A DNA stretch of 64,000 nucleotides from the NCBI GenBank assembly GCA_021775915.1, contig JAJFGW010000046.1, forward strand, positions 1-64,000, read 5' to 3'. The position numbers and the translations under genes were made by a program. Of this stretch, positions 54,204 through 63,487 are shown one piece after another (positions within the stretch are counted from its first letter, which is position 1; every line of letters starts with the position of its first letter). Under the pieces are notes generated by a model. The model saw only the letters and a list, made by a program, of their open reading frames with translations, searched no databases and had not been told where the DNA came from. This stretch comes from Alphaproteobacteria bacterium (GTDB taxonomy: Bacteria; Pseudomonadota; Alphaproteobacteria; Micavibrionales; Micavibrionaceae).

Positions 54204-55997
54204 CTCATTAACAGGTAAATCATCACCGACCAGATCAAGAGCCTGCATTTCATAAAGCCTGCGGTAAACGCCGCCCTCGCGCTTTACAAGCTCATCATGC
54301 GTGCCTTGCTCGGCAATCTGGCCTTGGTCAAAGACCAGAATACGATCCACGGACTTGATCGTTGCCAAACGGTGGGCGATCGTGATGGTCGTTCTGCCCT
54401 CCATCAGCTCGGCCAGAGCTTTCTGGATATAATGCTCCGACACAGAATCCAGCGAAGATGTCGCCTCGTCCAGTATCAATATCGGTGCATCGGTCAAAAT
54501 CGCCCGGGCAATCGCCACACGCTGCCGCTCACCACCGGAGAGCTTAACGCCGCGCTCCCCGACAAGGGTGTCGTAACCCTTTGGCAAAGTCTGAATGAAC
54601 TCATGGGCGTAGGCTTTATGTGCCGCTTCCACGATTTCATCCATGCTCGCATCCGGCTTGCCGTAAGCGATATTCTCAACCAGCGAGCGATGAAACAGGA
54701 TCGGTTCCTGCGGCACCAGCGCAATATTACGACGCAAAGATTCCTGCGTCACGGCGGCAATGTTCTGACCGTCAATCCGGACGGCACCGCCCTGCACATC
54801 ATAGAGCCGCTGCACCAGCTTCACGAAGGTCGACTTGCCCGAACCGGAATAACCGACCAGCGCGATCTTTTCCCCCGGCTCAATCCGGATCGAAAAATCA
54901 TCATAGATCGGCGTATCTTGTCCGGCATAAGCAAAGCGCACCTTGTCAAAGACAATCTCGCCCGCATCGCGCCGAAACTCACCGGCATCATCAGCATCGC
55001 GCACATCGTCCTCACGCAGCCAGAAAGAAATAACATCTTCCATCTCACTGGTCGCGCGCTGCAAATGGGCAATATGCATACCAATATCACGTAAGTAACC
55101 ACCAATGATAAAGGAGCTCGTGAGCGCCAAGGCTATATCACCGGGCGTCGCCCTGCCATCACGCCACAGCCAGATTGTTAAGCCAATCATGCCGATCAAC
55201 ATCACCATCCGCAGCATATTACGGATGAAGCTGGCCGTTTCGCCGGTAAGCCATGCCTTTTGCGATACTTGCTTCCAGTCAGTGGCAACCTCCTCGAACA
55301 AAGCATCCTCGCGGGCTTCCGTACCAAAGGCCTTCACCGTCGGGTTTCCCGTAATCGTATCGGCGAGCACTGCCCCGACTTTAGTATCAGCCACAGCCGA
55401 AGCGCGAAAGCGCGGTGCCAGAATGCGGATCGACATCCAGACACTCATCACGCTATAGATAACAATCATTATCACGGCAAAGATACCAACTAGCGGCAGC
55501 TTTATCAGCAGCATAGTGCTCATACCAATCATGATAATCAGCGCCGGGAACAAACCGACATAGAGCGTGTCTCCGAACACATCGAACGCCCACATGCCGC
55601 GCGTGATTTTACGCACAGTCGCCCCGGCAAAGGCATTCGCGTGCCAGTCGGCACTAAAGCGCTGCACTTTACCTGCGGCTTCGGTCAGGATGTCGTAAAG
55701 ATTACGCACCGCAAACCATGCCCAGAGCGAAATAGCGCCCCAGCGCAGCAAGTTAAAAGCAACCGCCAGCGCCGCGAATATGCCCAAATAAAGCAAGGCT
55801 TCATCCATAACGCCGGTATCACCGGCATCGCCGCCCACCAACACATCAATGATCTTGCCGGTATAAACCGGAACAAAGACATCGGTGATCGTGGCAACCG
55901 CCATCAGGACAAGCAAAGTAACACCGGCAAGCTTCCTACGCCGCCAGTAATGCCATGCATAATTCATGACTTCTTTATATGTTATACGCTCTAACAT
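54189..55997 (-). CDS. ABC exporter, fused membrane and ATPase domains
   Basis: A half-transporter of 602 aa. The N-terminal membrane domain has six TM helices (about 23-320), starting LAGVTLLVLMAVATITDVFV. The ATPase (about 345-585) has Walker A GYSGSGKSTFVKL, signature LSGGERQRVAIARA, Walker B PILILDEATSSLD and H-loop AHRLATIKS, and Q-loop ALVPQEPILF. It is similar to the MsbA/Atm1-type and alphaproteobacterial Lapb/CydC-like exporters; no substrate can be assigned. Long AT-poor stretches hint at a conserved core gene. The stop lies within the terminator stem. Confidence 0.93.
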   Translation of the reverse strand: MLERITYKEVMNYAWHYWRRRKLAGVTLLVLMAVATITDVFVPVYTGKIIDVLVGGDAGDTGVMDEALLYLGIFAALAVAFNLLRWGAISLWAWFAVRNLYDILTEAAGKVQRFSADWHANAFAGATVRKITRGMWAFDVFGDTLYVGLFPALIIMIGMSTMLLIKLPLVGIFAVIMIVIYSVMSVWMSIRILAPRFRASAVADTKVGAVLADTITGNPTVKAFGTEAREDALFEEVATDWKQVSQKAWLTGETASFIRNMLRMVMLIGMIGLTIWLWRDGRATPGDIALALTSSFIIGGYLRDIGMHIAHLQRATSEMEDVISFWLREDDVRDADDAGEFRRDAGEIVFDKVRFAYAGQDTPIYDDFSIRIEPGEKIALVGYSGSGKSTFVKLVQRLYDVQGGAVRIDGQNIAAVTQESLRRNIALVPQEPILFHRSLVENIAYGKPDASMDEIVEAAHKAYAHEFIQTLPKGYDTLVGERGVKLSGGERQRVAIARAILTDAPILILDEATSSLDSVSEHYIQKALAELMEGRTTITIAHRLATIKSVDRILVFDQGQIAEQGTHDELVKREGGVYRRLYEMQALDLVGDDLPVNERAAE

Positions 55998-56365
55998 TTT
56001 CTTTCTTTTGAACAGAGCTTCTTAGGCTCTTTCACTCCTTTCAAACCAACAGATTATAAATCCGATCAAACCGGAGCCATTTTGTAAATTTTTAAAAAAG
56101 GTGAATCTAAAAAGGGAGGATTCAGTCCTGATTTTACACAAGGCCCGGTTTGCTGCTTGCTTCCCGGGCCGTCTAACGAAAACGCTAACTTATACGCGTA
56201 TCGCAAAACCCGAGAATAACAGCAGATGTCACAGATGAAATATATCCGTATAGCATTGTCATTCTCTCTCGTTGTTGAAACCAAAACAGACAAAACCAAT
56301 TGCCTGATTTTTCAGCATGCCATAATTTTTAAGGAAAGAAAAGAAAAATTGTGCGGCGCAGTAAT
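55998..56365. other. 368-bp intergenic region with GC-rich hairpin
   Basis: No convincing gene lies here; a 77-codon minus frame at 56066-56299 has an atypical composition (paired Cys, no ribosome site). The region holds a GC-rich hairpin GGCCCGG (56142-56148) / CCGGGCC (56164-56170) with a 15-nt loop, a smaller AGGATTCAGTCCT hairpin (56117-56129), and an ATACGCGTAT palindrome (about 56192-56201). The large hairpin has no T-run on either side, so it is not a simple terminator. The ABC gene promoter and the end of the ATP12 message are expected here. Confidence 0.5.
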
Positions 56366-57076
56366 CTAATTGTAGCTTAAATCCAGAAACACGCCTGCCG
56401 CATCCAAATCACGCAGCATCGCCTGCTGTGCCTTCTCCTGCAACGGCGCTCCGCCGTGTTCGGCCTCATTATAAATCTCGGCCTTATGATTTTCTTCAAC
56501 ATTGGCAGCATTGTAAAGCTGCTCTGCGCTCGCCTCCCGCGCGACAAAGGCCAGCGCCAGAACAAGCGAACCAGTCAAAACCGCCGTAAGCTGCAAAATT
56601 GTAAATGCCATATCATCCATAGCGGCAATCGCCGCAGATGTTTTCTCACGCGCCTCTACTGGTTGTTTCAAAGCGCTTAAGCCCGTTGTTGTTTCCAGCA
56701 CCACCTCATGATTTTTCTCAAACCAATTCAGCCAAGGGTTCCAGCACTCTTCCTGACGCCGCGCCATGTCCTCAGGCTGATCGGCGCGATAACAAAGCAA
56801 ATCCGTATTCATATAAGAGAGCAGCTTTTCGGTCATAACCAAACGTTCGCGGGAAACCTGATCCAGCGCTGTGGTTAAAATCTGGGTCAGCGGCATACTA
56901 TCGGGAATAATATCATCGCCCTGTGCCGTCCATTCGGCGGCAATCGCAATGGCCAATTTTTCTGTCGGAGGAACAAGAGGTGAGCCGCCGGGCATCTTCA
57001 CAGGCTTACCGTCCAGTTCAATAACAAAGCCGTTAGAGGCGGGCTCTATTGAAACCAGTTTGTAAAATTTCTTCAT
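56366..57076 (-). CDS. ATP12-type F1-ATPase assembly chaperone
   Basis: A 236-aa protein that helps fold the ATP synthase alpha subunit. The N-terminus LVSIEPASNGFVIELDGKPV followed by MPGGSPLVPPTEKLAIAIA is the family hallmark, then PLTQILTTALDQV, LLCYRADQPEDMARRQEECW and, in the helical C-terminus, the acidic EEN-type region. This chaperone is known from mitochondria and Alphaproteobacteria. It is the last gene of a six-gene minus-strand operon; its ATG overlaps the stop of the AsmA-like gene (ATGA). Confidence 0.92.
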   Translation of the reverse strand: MKKFYKLVSIEPASNGFVIELDGKPVKMPGGSPLVPPTEKLAIAIAAEWTAQGDDIIPDSMPLTQILTTALDQVSRERLVMTEKLLSYMNTDLLCYRADQPEDMARRQEECWNPWLNWFEKNHEVVLETTTGLSALKQPVEAREKTSAAIAAMDDMAFTILQLTAVLTGSLVLALAFVAREASAEQLYNAANVEENHKAEIYNEAEHGGAPLQEKAQQAMLRDLDAAGVFLDLSYN

Positions 57077-58839
57077 TTTTTCGGCTCTTCTTCCTTCGGC
57101 TTACCAATGAACTCGTAACAGGGGTGCTCCTCGGTAACACCAAGATCGGTCATGCTTAAAGCCAGAAATGCGGGATTAACAACGCCCAGCGCAAGCCCGC
57201 CCAGTTTTTCAAACAACGAAAATGTGTCTACGCCAATGGAAGGCTTTAGAATGGGGCCTTTAATATTAATCGCTGAGGCTATATCCAAAAAGGCAGGGTC
57301 TTTGGCTTTGGGTTCCAGCTTAAGATTTATTTTATTCTCAAAGATATTAACATCACCTTCGCCAATCACCGTCACCCGCGCTGTATCAACAAACAAAGGC
57401 TCTGGCCGGGCAATACCGTCTTCAATTTTAAAATCGGCAATCATGCAGTTCAGCGTTGTTTCAGAGTCATCATCCAATCCCGGCAACAGCGCGTTAACAA
57501 GACCACCGCCCCAAATATTAAAAGCGCCACTTGTCATCTCACCCTTACCGGCAACAAGAACGGCCTCTCCTTTAAGAGCTTTTATGAGATCATCATAAGT
57601 TTTACCTTCCGCCTCCACCGCCATATGAATATTTGCCGTGCCTGAAACATTCTCGCGTCCGAACATGGCTTTCTGAACTTGCCCGTAATCCCAGTTTTTA
57701 AGCGCGCTATTCATTTTTAATTTTGCCGGCAATGAAGCGGCATCAAGATTAAACGTGCCACTTAACTCGCCGCCGCTAAAATCACCGCTTAATAATGCTG
57801 TGGCTATTTGGCTCTTAAGTACGACATTCAAATTTACATTGCCCAGGCTTCCCTTACCGCCGCGTAATTCTTCCACGGCAACATCAAAATTCAGACCCAG
57901 CCCATAAAGATCTATAAGACCGTCACTCTTTTTAGCAGGCAGAGAAGCCATAAAATTATATATCCCTGCCAGCACAGCTATGTCTTCAAGGACAAGAACA
58001 GGAAAGTTAATATCGCCTTTTAAATATTTTGAAGCTGTTTTGAGGCTTGCCTGAAACCGGCTACCCCCGAATTCAAGATCAGCTTTTATATGGTTCTTTA
58101 AAATCCTTTTTTTGATGACAACCTCACCGGAAAGCGTGTTATCCGGCAGCCCCAGCGTATCAATCTGAAGTTTTACACCGCCCCACTTTACCCGCTCTGT
58201 TTTGCCTTGCGCGCTAAACTCACCAAAATTGATTTTAAAATCACTGCTATCAGATAACTTAAAAACGCCCCGATCCCGTTCCATCTCCATATGGACGGCA
58301 ATGTCCTGCTCTCCGTAATGCCCGGCCACAATCAGGGCCGCGCCATCATCTACCGCTTTTTCTTCAAGAACCATCCGGTCTATCACCAGTTCATGCGCGC
58401 CAAAAATCCCCGGCGCGACATACAGGTTCTCTATATTCAGGGATTTAATGCGCTGGCGCGAAAACATCAGATCGAAAAAACCGGCTGAAAATTTTGCAAC
58501 ACGAATTGTAACAACAGCTTTACTCTCTCCGTCCTTACGCAATAAGATCTGCCCGGCATCCAGCTTCAGGTTAGGGAAAAAACCCATATGGTCAAATTCC
58601 CCGATTTCAGCCTGCAGGCCGGTGGCTTGCGTTATATAATCCTCAATGCCTTTTTTAAGCGCGGCATGATCTCCGCCCAGCTTAGCCAAAAGGGCAAGAC
58701 TGATACCAAAAATAACCGCCAGCACCATGCCTATTTTAATAAAGCGCCTTACCCAGAAACCCAGCTTTGTTCGCCGCGCCAGCTTTTCCTGCTTCTCCTG
58801 CGCCTTCATGCGCTTTTCATCTTCTCTGAAAAGAACCAT
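57073..58839 (-). CDS. AsmA-family protein
   Basis: A 588-aa envelope protein. A cytoplasmic basic start (KAQEKQEKLARRTKL) is followed by one TM anchor (about 30-50, FIKIGMVLAVIFGISLALLA) and a long periplasmic beta-rich region of the AsmA type, with RIKSLNIENLYVAPGIFG early and FDVAVEELRGGKG and GSANIH-type strands later. AsmA-like proteins form bridge-like channels for phospholipid transport between membranes. The start at 58839 lies directly after the RluA stop; Met11 is an alternative. Confidence 0.82.
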   Translation of the reverse strand: MVLFREDEKRMKAQEKQEKLARRTKLGFWVRRFIKIGMVLAVIFGISLALLAKLGGDHAALKKGIEDYITQATGLQAEIGEFDHMGFFPNLKLDAGQILLRKDGESKAVVTIRVAKFSAGFFDLMFSRQRIKSLNIENLYVAPGIFGAHELVIDRMVLEEKAVDDGAALIVAGHYGEQDIAVHMEMERDRGVFKLSDSSDFKINFGEFSAQGKTERVKWGGVKLQIDTLGLPDNTLSGEVVIKKRILKNHIKADLEFGGSRFQASLKTASKYLKGDINFPVLVLEDIAVLAGIYNFMASLPAKKSDGLIDLYGLGLNFDVAVEELRGGKGSLGNVNLNVVLKSQIATALLSGDFSGGELSGTFNLDAASLPAKLKMNSALKNWDYGQVQKAMFGRENVSGTANIHMAVEAEGKTYDDLIKALKGEAVLVAGKGEMTSGAFNIWGGGLVNALLPGLDDDSETTLNCMIADFKIEDGIARPEPLFVDTARVTVIGEGDVNIFENKINLKLEPKAKDPAFLDIASAINIKGPILKPSIGVDTFSLFEKLGGLALGVVNPAFLALSMTDLGVTEEHPCYEFIGKPKEEEPKK

Positions 58840-59820
58840 CTATTTATTCTCCGCAAAGGGGTCGCCTTTATAGACCGGATCAAACCCCATGGCTTTCCAG
58901 CTTTTCTTCAGGTCGTCCGGCAGCGGCGCGGTTAGATCCAGTGTTTTTTTCTCCAACGGATGATCCAAAACCATACGCTGCGCGTGCAGATGTAATCTTT
59001 TGGGGATTTTTAACCCCTCCAAATCTTCACTATTATGCCCACCGTATTTAGAATCTCCCAAAATAGGACAATTTAAAATATCGGCCGCATGAACCCGTAT
59101 CTGGTGCGTACGCCCGGTACGAGGCCAAAAGGCCATAAAGGCCGCCGCGCTGCCCATACGGTCAATCTGAATAAAATCGGTGATGCCCATTCGGCCTTCT
59201 TCTTCGTCAATGACCATCTTGTCCTTAATCGGCCCTTTGACCTTGCCAATCGGCGCGCGCACAGTGCCATCTTTTTGTTCCGGTATGCCCGCCGTAATTG
59301 CCCAGTAAGTCTTACGAATATCACGATTTTTAAACGCGTCGCCCAGCGCCCTGACCGCTTCGGGAGAGCGTGCCATTAACATCACGCCCGATGTCGCCTT
59401 ATCGAGCCGGTGAACCAACCGGGGCGGCATGTCCTTTTTATTCGTGAGCGCCGCCGACATACCGTCAATATGGCGCTTTTCTCCGCCGCCGCCCTGACTG
59501 GCAAGGCCGGACGGTTTGTTGATAGCGACCAGATCACCATCATCATAGATCACAAAAGATTTTATAAGCGCTACATCTTCAGGCGGCAAATTATACGGCT
59601 TTGGCCGCACCTTGTCTTCCATCGGCGGCAGGCGGATTTCCTGCCCCGTATTAAGGCGCGTATCGGCCTTGCCGCGCTTGCCATCCACCCGGATTGCGCC
59701 CTTGCGGATCAGTTTTTGCGCCAGCATATAAGGTAGCTCCGGCACGCATTTTTTGAGCCAGCGGTCTAGCCGCTGACCATCATCCTCCGGCCTTACTTCA
59801 ATATGTCTCACTTCACTCAT
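58840..59820 (-). CDS. RluA-family pseudouridine synthase (RluC-like)
   Basis: Converts uridine to pseudouridine in large-subunit rRNA. The N-terminal S4 RNA-binding domain (about 12-75, QRLDRWLKKCVPELPYMLAQ, AIRVDGKRGKADTRLNTG) precedes the catalytic domain with Asp in LVHRLDKATSGVMLMARSP, then YWAITAG and RTGRTHQIRVHAADILNCPI (the RluA-family motif), and a 326-aa total. The S4 domain and length fit RluC/RluD rather than RluA. The start overlaps the crcB stop (ATGA). Confidence 0.93.
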   Translation of the reverse strand: MSEVRHIEVRPEDDGQRLDRWLKKCVPELPYMLAQKLIRKGAIRVDGKRGKADTRLNTGQEIRLPPMEDKVRPKPYNLPPEDVALIKSFVIYDDGDLVAINKPSGLASQGGGGEKRHIDGMSAALTNKKDMPPRLVHRLDKATSGVMLMARSPEAVRALGDAFKNRDIRKTYWAITAGIPEQKDGTVRAPIGKVKGPIKDKMVIDEEEGRMGITDFIQIDRMGSAAAFMAFWPRTGRTHQIRVHAADILNCPILGDSKYGGHNSEDLEGLKIPKRLHLHAQRMVLDHPLEKKTLDLTAPLPDDLKKSWKAMGFDPVYKGDPFAENK

Positions 59821-60197
59821 GTAACAAACATCCTTATTAAGGCCATACCCGCGAACAAGCCACCAATGGCCAGCATAACGGAAGCGCCAATATAAATTCC
59901 GGCAGATGCAAAAGCTCCGCGCTCAATCAGCAAAGCTGCATCCATAGAAAATGTAGAGAAGGTCGTAAAAGCGCCCAAAAGCCCCACTGTAAAAAACGCC
60001 TTGATAGCCTGCGGCGGATCGTAAACAAGCGCAAACCATGCAATCAGGCAACCCATAAGGAAAGATCCCAGCACATTGGCAATGAGAATACCGTAAGGAA
60101 ATCCGGTGCCGAAAATATGGCCTGCGCCGCTATTGACAAAATGGCGCATGACCGCCCCTACCGCGCCGCCTGCGGCTATGGCAAAAATCGTGTTCAT
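59817..60197 (-). CDS. crcB: Fluoride ion channel CrcB/Fluc
   Basis: A small four-TM inner-membrane channel that exports fluoride as a dual-topology dimer. The 126-aa product starting at 60197 (MNTIFAIAAGGAVGAVMRHF) has the motif LLGAFTTFSTFSMDA, with the Phe-box and Thr/Ser residues lining the pore, and GFPYGILIANVLGSFLMG with the conserved Asn. I prefer this start over 60218 because it overlaps the NUDIX stop as ATGA, like the other junctions of the operon. No fluoride riboswitch is seen before it. Confidence 0.93.
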   Translation of the reverse strand: MNTIFAIAAGGAVGAVMRHFVNSGAGHIFGTGFPYGILIANVLGSFLMGCLIAWFALVYDPPQAIKAFFTVGLLGAFTTFSTFSMDAALLIERGAFASAGIYIGASVMLAIGGLFAGMALIRMFVT

Positions 60198-60751
60198 TGC
60201 TGCAACCAGCCTTGCCACTTACGGAGCAAACGGCGGATTTCATCAGAATTAGTCATCTCATAGGCCTCTTCATAACTGCACCAGCGCAGTTCATTTGACT
60301 CATCACTCAGAACAAAGTCGCTATCATCGGTTACGCGGAACAAATACCGCACATCATAATGTTTATGCTCCGGTTCGCCTTTTACATCATTGGCCGGAAT
60401 GACATGAATATCAACATCCATAAGCCCGCCGCCAATGTCTTCAATCGCCGCGATGCCCGATTCCTCGATTGTTTCACGCCGCGCCACATTTTGAATATCA
60501 CCCTCACCATCAGCATGACCGCCAAACTGCATCCAGATATTAAGCCCTTTGTGATGGTTAAGCAAAACGCGCTGCCCGTCCCGGCTAATGAGAAGCCCCG
60601 AACCGGTCACGTGTCCGCCGGCATGGTGCACCCGCTCAAAGCAATCCGGCGTCTTTTCAACAAAACTCATAAGCTCCCGCAAAGAAGAAGCCTCTTCCTC
60701 ATCATGGGATTCATGATTTTGCAACGCTTTTAATAATGATTGCCGCTTCAT
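60194..60751 (-). CDS. NUDIX hydrolase
   Basis: A 185-aa protein starting MKRQSLLKALQNH at 60751, overlapping the rarA stop as ATGA. The NUDIX box reads GGHADGEGDIQNVARRE followed by TIEESGI. The first Glu of GX5EX7REUXEEXGU is shifted by one: the residue in the canonical Glu position is Gly (the preceding residue is Glu), while REUxEExGU is intact. Binding of magnesium is therefore probably retained. The N-terminal acidic helix precedes the fold. Substrate unknown (a nucleoside diphosphate derivative by family). Confidence 0.85.
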   Translation of the reverse strand: MKRQSLLKALQNHESHDEEEASSLRELMSFVEKTPDCFERVHHAGGHVTGSGLLISRDGQRVLLNHHKGLNIWMQFGGHADGEGDIQNVARRETIEESGIAAIEDIGGGLMDVDIHVIPANDVKGEPEHKHYDVRYLFRVTDDSDFVLSDESNELRWCSYEEAYEMTNSDEIRRLLRKWQGWLQQ

Positions 60752-62046
60752 GCTTGTTTTTCTTTTCGCCGCGATGCCCAATAATCAAGGCGCTTTTTGA
60801 TCTCGCGCTCAAACCCGCGCTCAGGCGGATTATAAAAGCTACGGCGGTCCATGTCATCGGGAAAGTAGTCCTGCCCGGAAAAACCTTCTGCGCTATCATG
60901 ATCATATTCATAACCCGCGCCATAACCTTCATTTTTCATCAACTTGGTCGGCGCGTTCAAAATATGCTTCGGCGGAGTCAGTGAGCCGGTTTCCTTTGCA
61001 GCGATACTGGCCGCCTTATACGCCGCATAAACAGCATTGGATTTCGGCGCGGTTGCGAGATAAACCAGCGCCTGCGCCAAGGCCAGCTCCCCTTCAGGGC
61101 TGCCGAGCCGCTCATAAGTTTCCCATGCGGTCAGGCACATGCTCATCGCCTGTGGTTCGGCAAGGCCGATATCTTCTGCCGCCATGCGCGTGATACGCCT
61201 TGCAATAAAGCGCGGGTCTTCCCCGCCCGCCAGCATCCGCGCAAACCAGTACAGCGCCGCATCCGCATCAGAGCCACGCACGCTTTTATGCAGCGCGCTG
61301 ATGAGATTGTAATGCGCATCGTCATTTTTGTCGTAAAGCGGGGCGCGGCGGTTCACGAGCTTTGTCAGACCTTGCGTATCAAGCACCTCATTCTGTGCCA
61401 ATATTTGCTCTGCCATGGTCAAGGCATAGCGCCCGTCACCATCGGCCATCGCCTTTAAAGAACGGCGCGCATCATCATCCAGAGGCAGCTCCTTACCGGC
61501 TTCCTTTTCAGCGCGGCCAAGCAAAATTTCCAGCGCCTCATCATCAAGGCGTTTAAGCACAAAAACCTGGCACCGCGAAAGCAGCGCCGCATTCAGCTCA
61601 AAAGATGGATTTTCAGTTGTCGCGCCGATGAGCGTAATCGTGCCGTCCTCAACCACAGGCAAAAACGCGTCCTGCTGCGATTTATTAAAGCGATGAATTT
61701 CATCAACGAAAAGCAGCGTCCCCTTACCATTACCGCGCCGCAATCGCGCCGCTTCAAAAACCTTCTTAAGGTCTGCTACGCCGGAGAAAATGGCCGATAT
61801 TTGCACGAACTGCATATCCGTGTGATCAGCCAAAATACGCGCCAGCGTTGTCTTGCCACAACCCGGCGGCCCCCAGAGCAACATTGAGGATAAATGCCCG
61901 TTATCGACCATCCGGCGGATTGTGCCGCCCGTACCGACAAGGTGATCCTGTCCGGCAATGTCTTCGAGCGAGCGCGGCCGGAGCCGATCAGCCAAAGGGC
62001 GCGGGGTCTGTGCTTCCTGTTTTTCTGCTATGAATAAATCAGCCAT
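60748..62046 (-). CDS. rarA: Replication-associated recombination ATPase RarA/MgsA
   Basis: AAA+ ATPase related to clamp loaders that acts at stalled replication forks. From 62046 (MADLFIAEKQEAQTPRPLAD) it has LRPRSLEDIAGQDHLVG, Walker A LWGPPGCGKTTLARI, Walker B LLFVDEIHRFNKSQQDAFLP, GATTENPSFELNAALLSRC (SRC finger) and the C-terminal region DIGLAEPQAM and YKAASIAAKETG, all diagnostic. The frame runs upstream to 62100 but the hydrophobic extra start is unlikely. It is the first gene of the six-gene coupled operon. Confidence 0.95.
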   Translation of the reverse strand: MADLFIAEKQEAQTPRPLADRLRPRSLEDIAGQDHLVGTGGTIRRMVDNGHLSSMLLWGPPGCGKTTLARILADHTDMQFVQISAIFSGVADLKKVFEAARLRRGNGKGTLLFVDEIHRFNKSQQDAFLPVVEDGTITLIGATTENPSFELNAALLSRCQVFVLKRLDDEALEILLGRAEKEAGKELPLDDDARRSLKAMADGDGRYALTMAEQILAQNEVLDTQGLTKLVNRRAPLYDKNDDAHYNLISALHKSVRGSDADAALYWFARMLAGGEDPRFIARRITRMAAEDIGLAEPQAMSMCLTAWETYERLGSPEGELALAQALVYLATAPKSNAVYAAYKAASIAAKETGSLTPPKHILNAPTKLMKNEGYGAGYEYDHDSAEGFSGQDYFPDDMDRRSFYNPPERGFEREIKKRLDYWASRRKEKQA

Positions 62047-62084
62047 ATCTTTTTTAACCACGAATGAACACGAATAGACACTAA

Positions 62085-62118
62085 ATAAAAAAAGCGGCAC
62101 ATATATAAAGGCCGCTTT
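62085..62118 (-). terminator. Intrinsic terminator after the lipoprotein gene
   Basis: On the minus strand, AAAGCGGC (62118-62111) pairs with GCCGCTTT (62098-62091), loop about 12 nt, followed by a T-rich run (TTTTATTTAG). It lies between the lipoprotein gene at 62146 and rarA, separating the two transcription units. Confidence 0.85.
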
Positions 62119-62145
62119 CTCAAAACTCTGTAAACTATAGAAGGA

Positions 62146-62739
62146 TTACCTTAAGCCTGCCGCCCCGATGGCAACGCCGGGCGCCGTTTTAATGACCCCC
62201 TCAAGCATAGCAGGCAGTGCCGCCTTTCTATTATTTTCATCCACTTCTCTTATATCAAAATATGGTTCTCCTATTGTTCTTCCATTTTTGACAAGGAACG
62301 TCAGCTCACATACAAGGCCTGTTTCTTTTGTATCAAAAGTACTCCAGCCCAGACTCCACTTTGAATTAATTTGCGTGGCCGTTATAAACCACGCCTCAAC
62401 CCCTTGCCATTTTTTCCTGTCTGCTTCCAATTCAGCCGGCGTACCTGTTATCTCCGCATTACCGAGCCTTACTTTCCTGACAACCTCCGCTTTATTTGAA
62501 ACTCTTATGACATCACTGGTATCAACGCCTTTCCTGCTCACAAGATAGCGTATTGATCTGACCGGTGTGTTAGAAGGTAAAGCCTTTAAGAGATCTATCC
62601 TGCTTTGGTCATTTTTCTCAGCCATCTCAGCCAGCAAGTAAGAACGATTTCCTTTTGTACTGCTACAGCCAGAAAGAACCCCAATTATAGCGACAGCGGC
62701 AAAAGCCACTTGAAAAGAACGGGGCATAATATTTCCCAT
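62146..62739 (-). CDS. Putative lipoprotein of unknown function (197 aa)
   Basis: It has a lipoprotein signal: SFQVAFAAVAIIGVLSGCSS with lipobox LSGC (Cys at about residue 25). The mature protein is mixed beta with acidic and basic patches (VRKVRLGNAEITGTPAELEA, WFITATQINSKWSLGW, ending APGVAIGAAGLR). No known domain is recognised. It is probably anchored to the periplasmic face of a membrane. It has its own terminator, so it is a single-gene unit between rarA and the rplQ operon. Confidence 0.65.
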   Translation of the reverse strand: MGNIMPRSFQVAFAAVAIIGVLSGCSSTKGNRSYLLAEMAEKNDQSRIDLLKALPSNTPVRSIRYLVSRKGVDTSDVIRVSNKAEVVRKVRLGNAEITGTPAELEADRKKWQGVEAWFITATQINSKWSLGWSTFDTKETGLVCELTFLVKNGRTIGEPYFDIREVDENNRKAALPAMLEGVIKTAPGVAIGAAGLR

Positions 62740-62834
62740 GAGGACCTCCTTTATTTTTTATACTAAGACATGGCAATAGAATACATAACTACACAGAATG
62801 CAAGTTTTTTCGTAAAATAGTTACTTAGAGTGCG

Positions 62835-62878
62835 TAAAAAAGGCAGCCTCCCCGTAACCAGAGAAACTACCTTTTTAA
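62835..62878 (-). terminator. Terminator of the rpoA-rplQ operon
   Basis: On the minus strand, AAAAAGGTAG (62877-62868) pairs with CTGCCTTTTTT (62845-62835) with one G-T pair and a 22-nt partly structured loop; the T-run closes the hairpin. It lies just past the rplQ stop. Confidence 0.75.
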
Positions 62879-62893
62879 TAAGAATAAATTCTA

Positions 62894-63373
62894 CTAGGCT
62901 TGTGCCACTTTAACGTCAGATAAATCTACAGAGGCCGGATCAAATGGCGTGTCATCACCTTCTTGCGTTGGGCCACTATCTTTACCTTTGGCTTCCGGAT
63001 CGCGGTCAACCAGCTCGATCACAGCCATCGGCGCTGAATCGCCATAGCGGAAACCGGCTTTCAAAACACGGCAATAACCGCCAGAGCGATCTTTGTAGCG
63101 TTCCGCCAAAACATCAAACAGCTTCTTAACCTGCGTTTCATCACGCATGGTGGACATGGCCTGACGACGCTTGGCAAGGGATTTTTCAGGAGCCACTTTA
63201 CCCTGTTTTCCAAGAGTAATAAGCTTTTCCACAAACGGGCGCAATTCCTTTGCCTTAGGCAAAGTCGTCACGATCTGCTCATGCTTGATCAATGATGCAG
63301 CCATATTAGCCAGCATGGCCTTACGGTGCGGTGAAGTACGGTTCAGCTTGCGCTGTTTAATGCGGTGTTTCAT
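62894..63373 (-). CDS. rplQ: 50S ribosomal protein L17
   Basis: L17 lies around the exit of the peptide tunnel. The N-terminus [20 protein letters not shown], then [25 protein letters not shown], and [23 protein letters not shown] are universal L17 motifs. It is 159 aa, longer than E. coli L17 (127), because of an acidic, Asp/Pro-rich C-terminal tail ([20 protein letters not shown]) seen in Alphaproteobacteria to varying extent. It follows rpoA in the same direction. Confidence 0.97.
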   Translation of the reverse strand: MKHRIKQRKLNRTSPHRKAMLANMAASLIKHEQIVTTLPKAKELRPFVEKLITLGKQGKVAPEKSLAKRRQAMSTMRDETQVKKLFDVLAERYKDRSGGYCRVLKAGFRYGDSAPMAVIELVDRDPEAKGKDSGPTQEGDDTPFDPASVDLSDVKVAQA

Positions 63374-63487
63374 CAGCAGTTTCCTTTTTCTATCGTCGCT
63401 GCAGCCTCACAGGGTGAGAGCTATTTTATTTTCCTTCTGCATGTACATCATCACAGAAGGATGCGGGCACCACGCCCTTTTTAAGGT

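Noticed and set aside
56066-56299. 77-codon minus-strand frame
   Set aside because: No ribosome binding site and atypical amino acid composition, and it runs through the GC-rich hairpin.
60198-60260. Fluoride riboswitch before crcB
   Set aside because: crcB is translationally coupled inside an operon (ATGA junction); no leader exists in which the riboswitch could sit.
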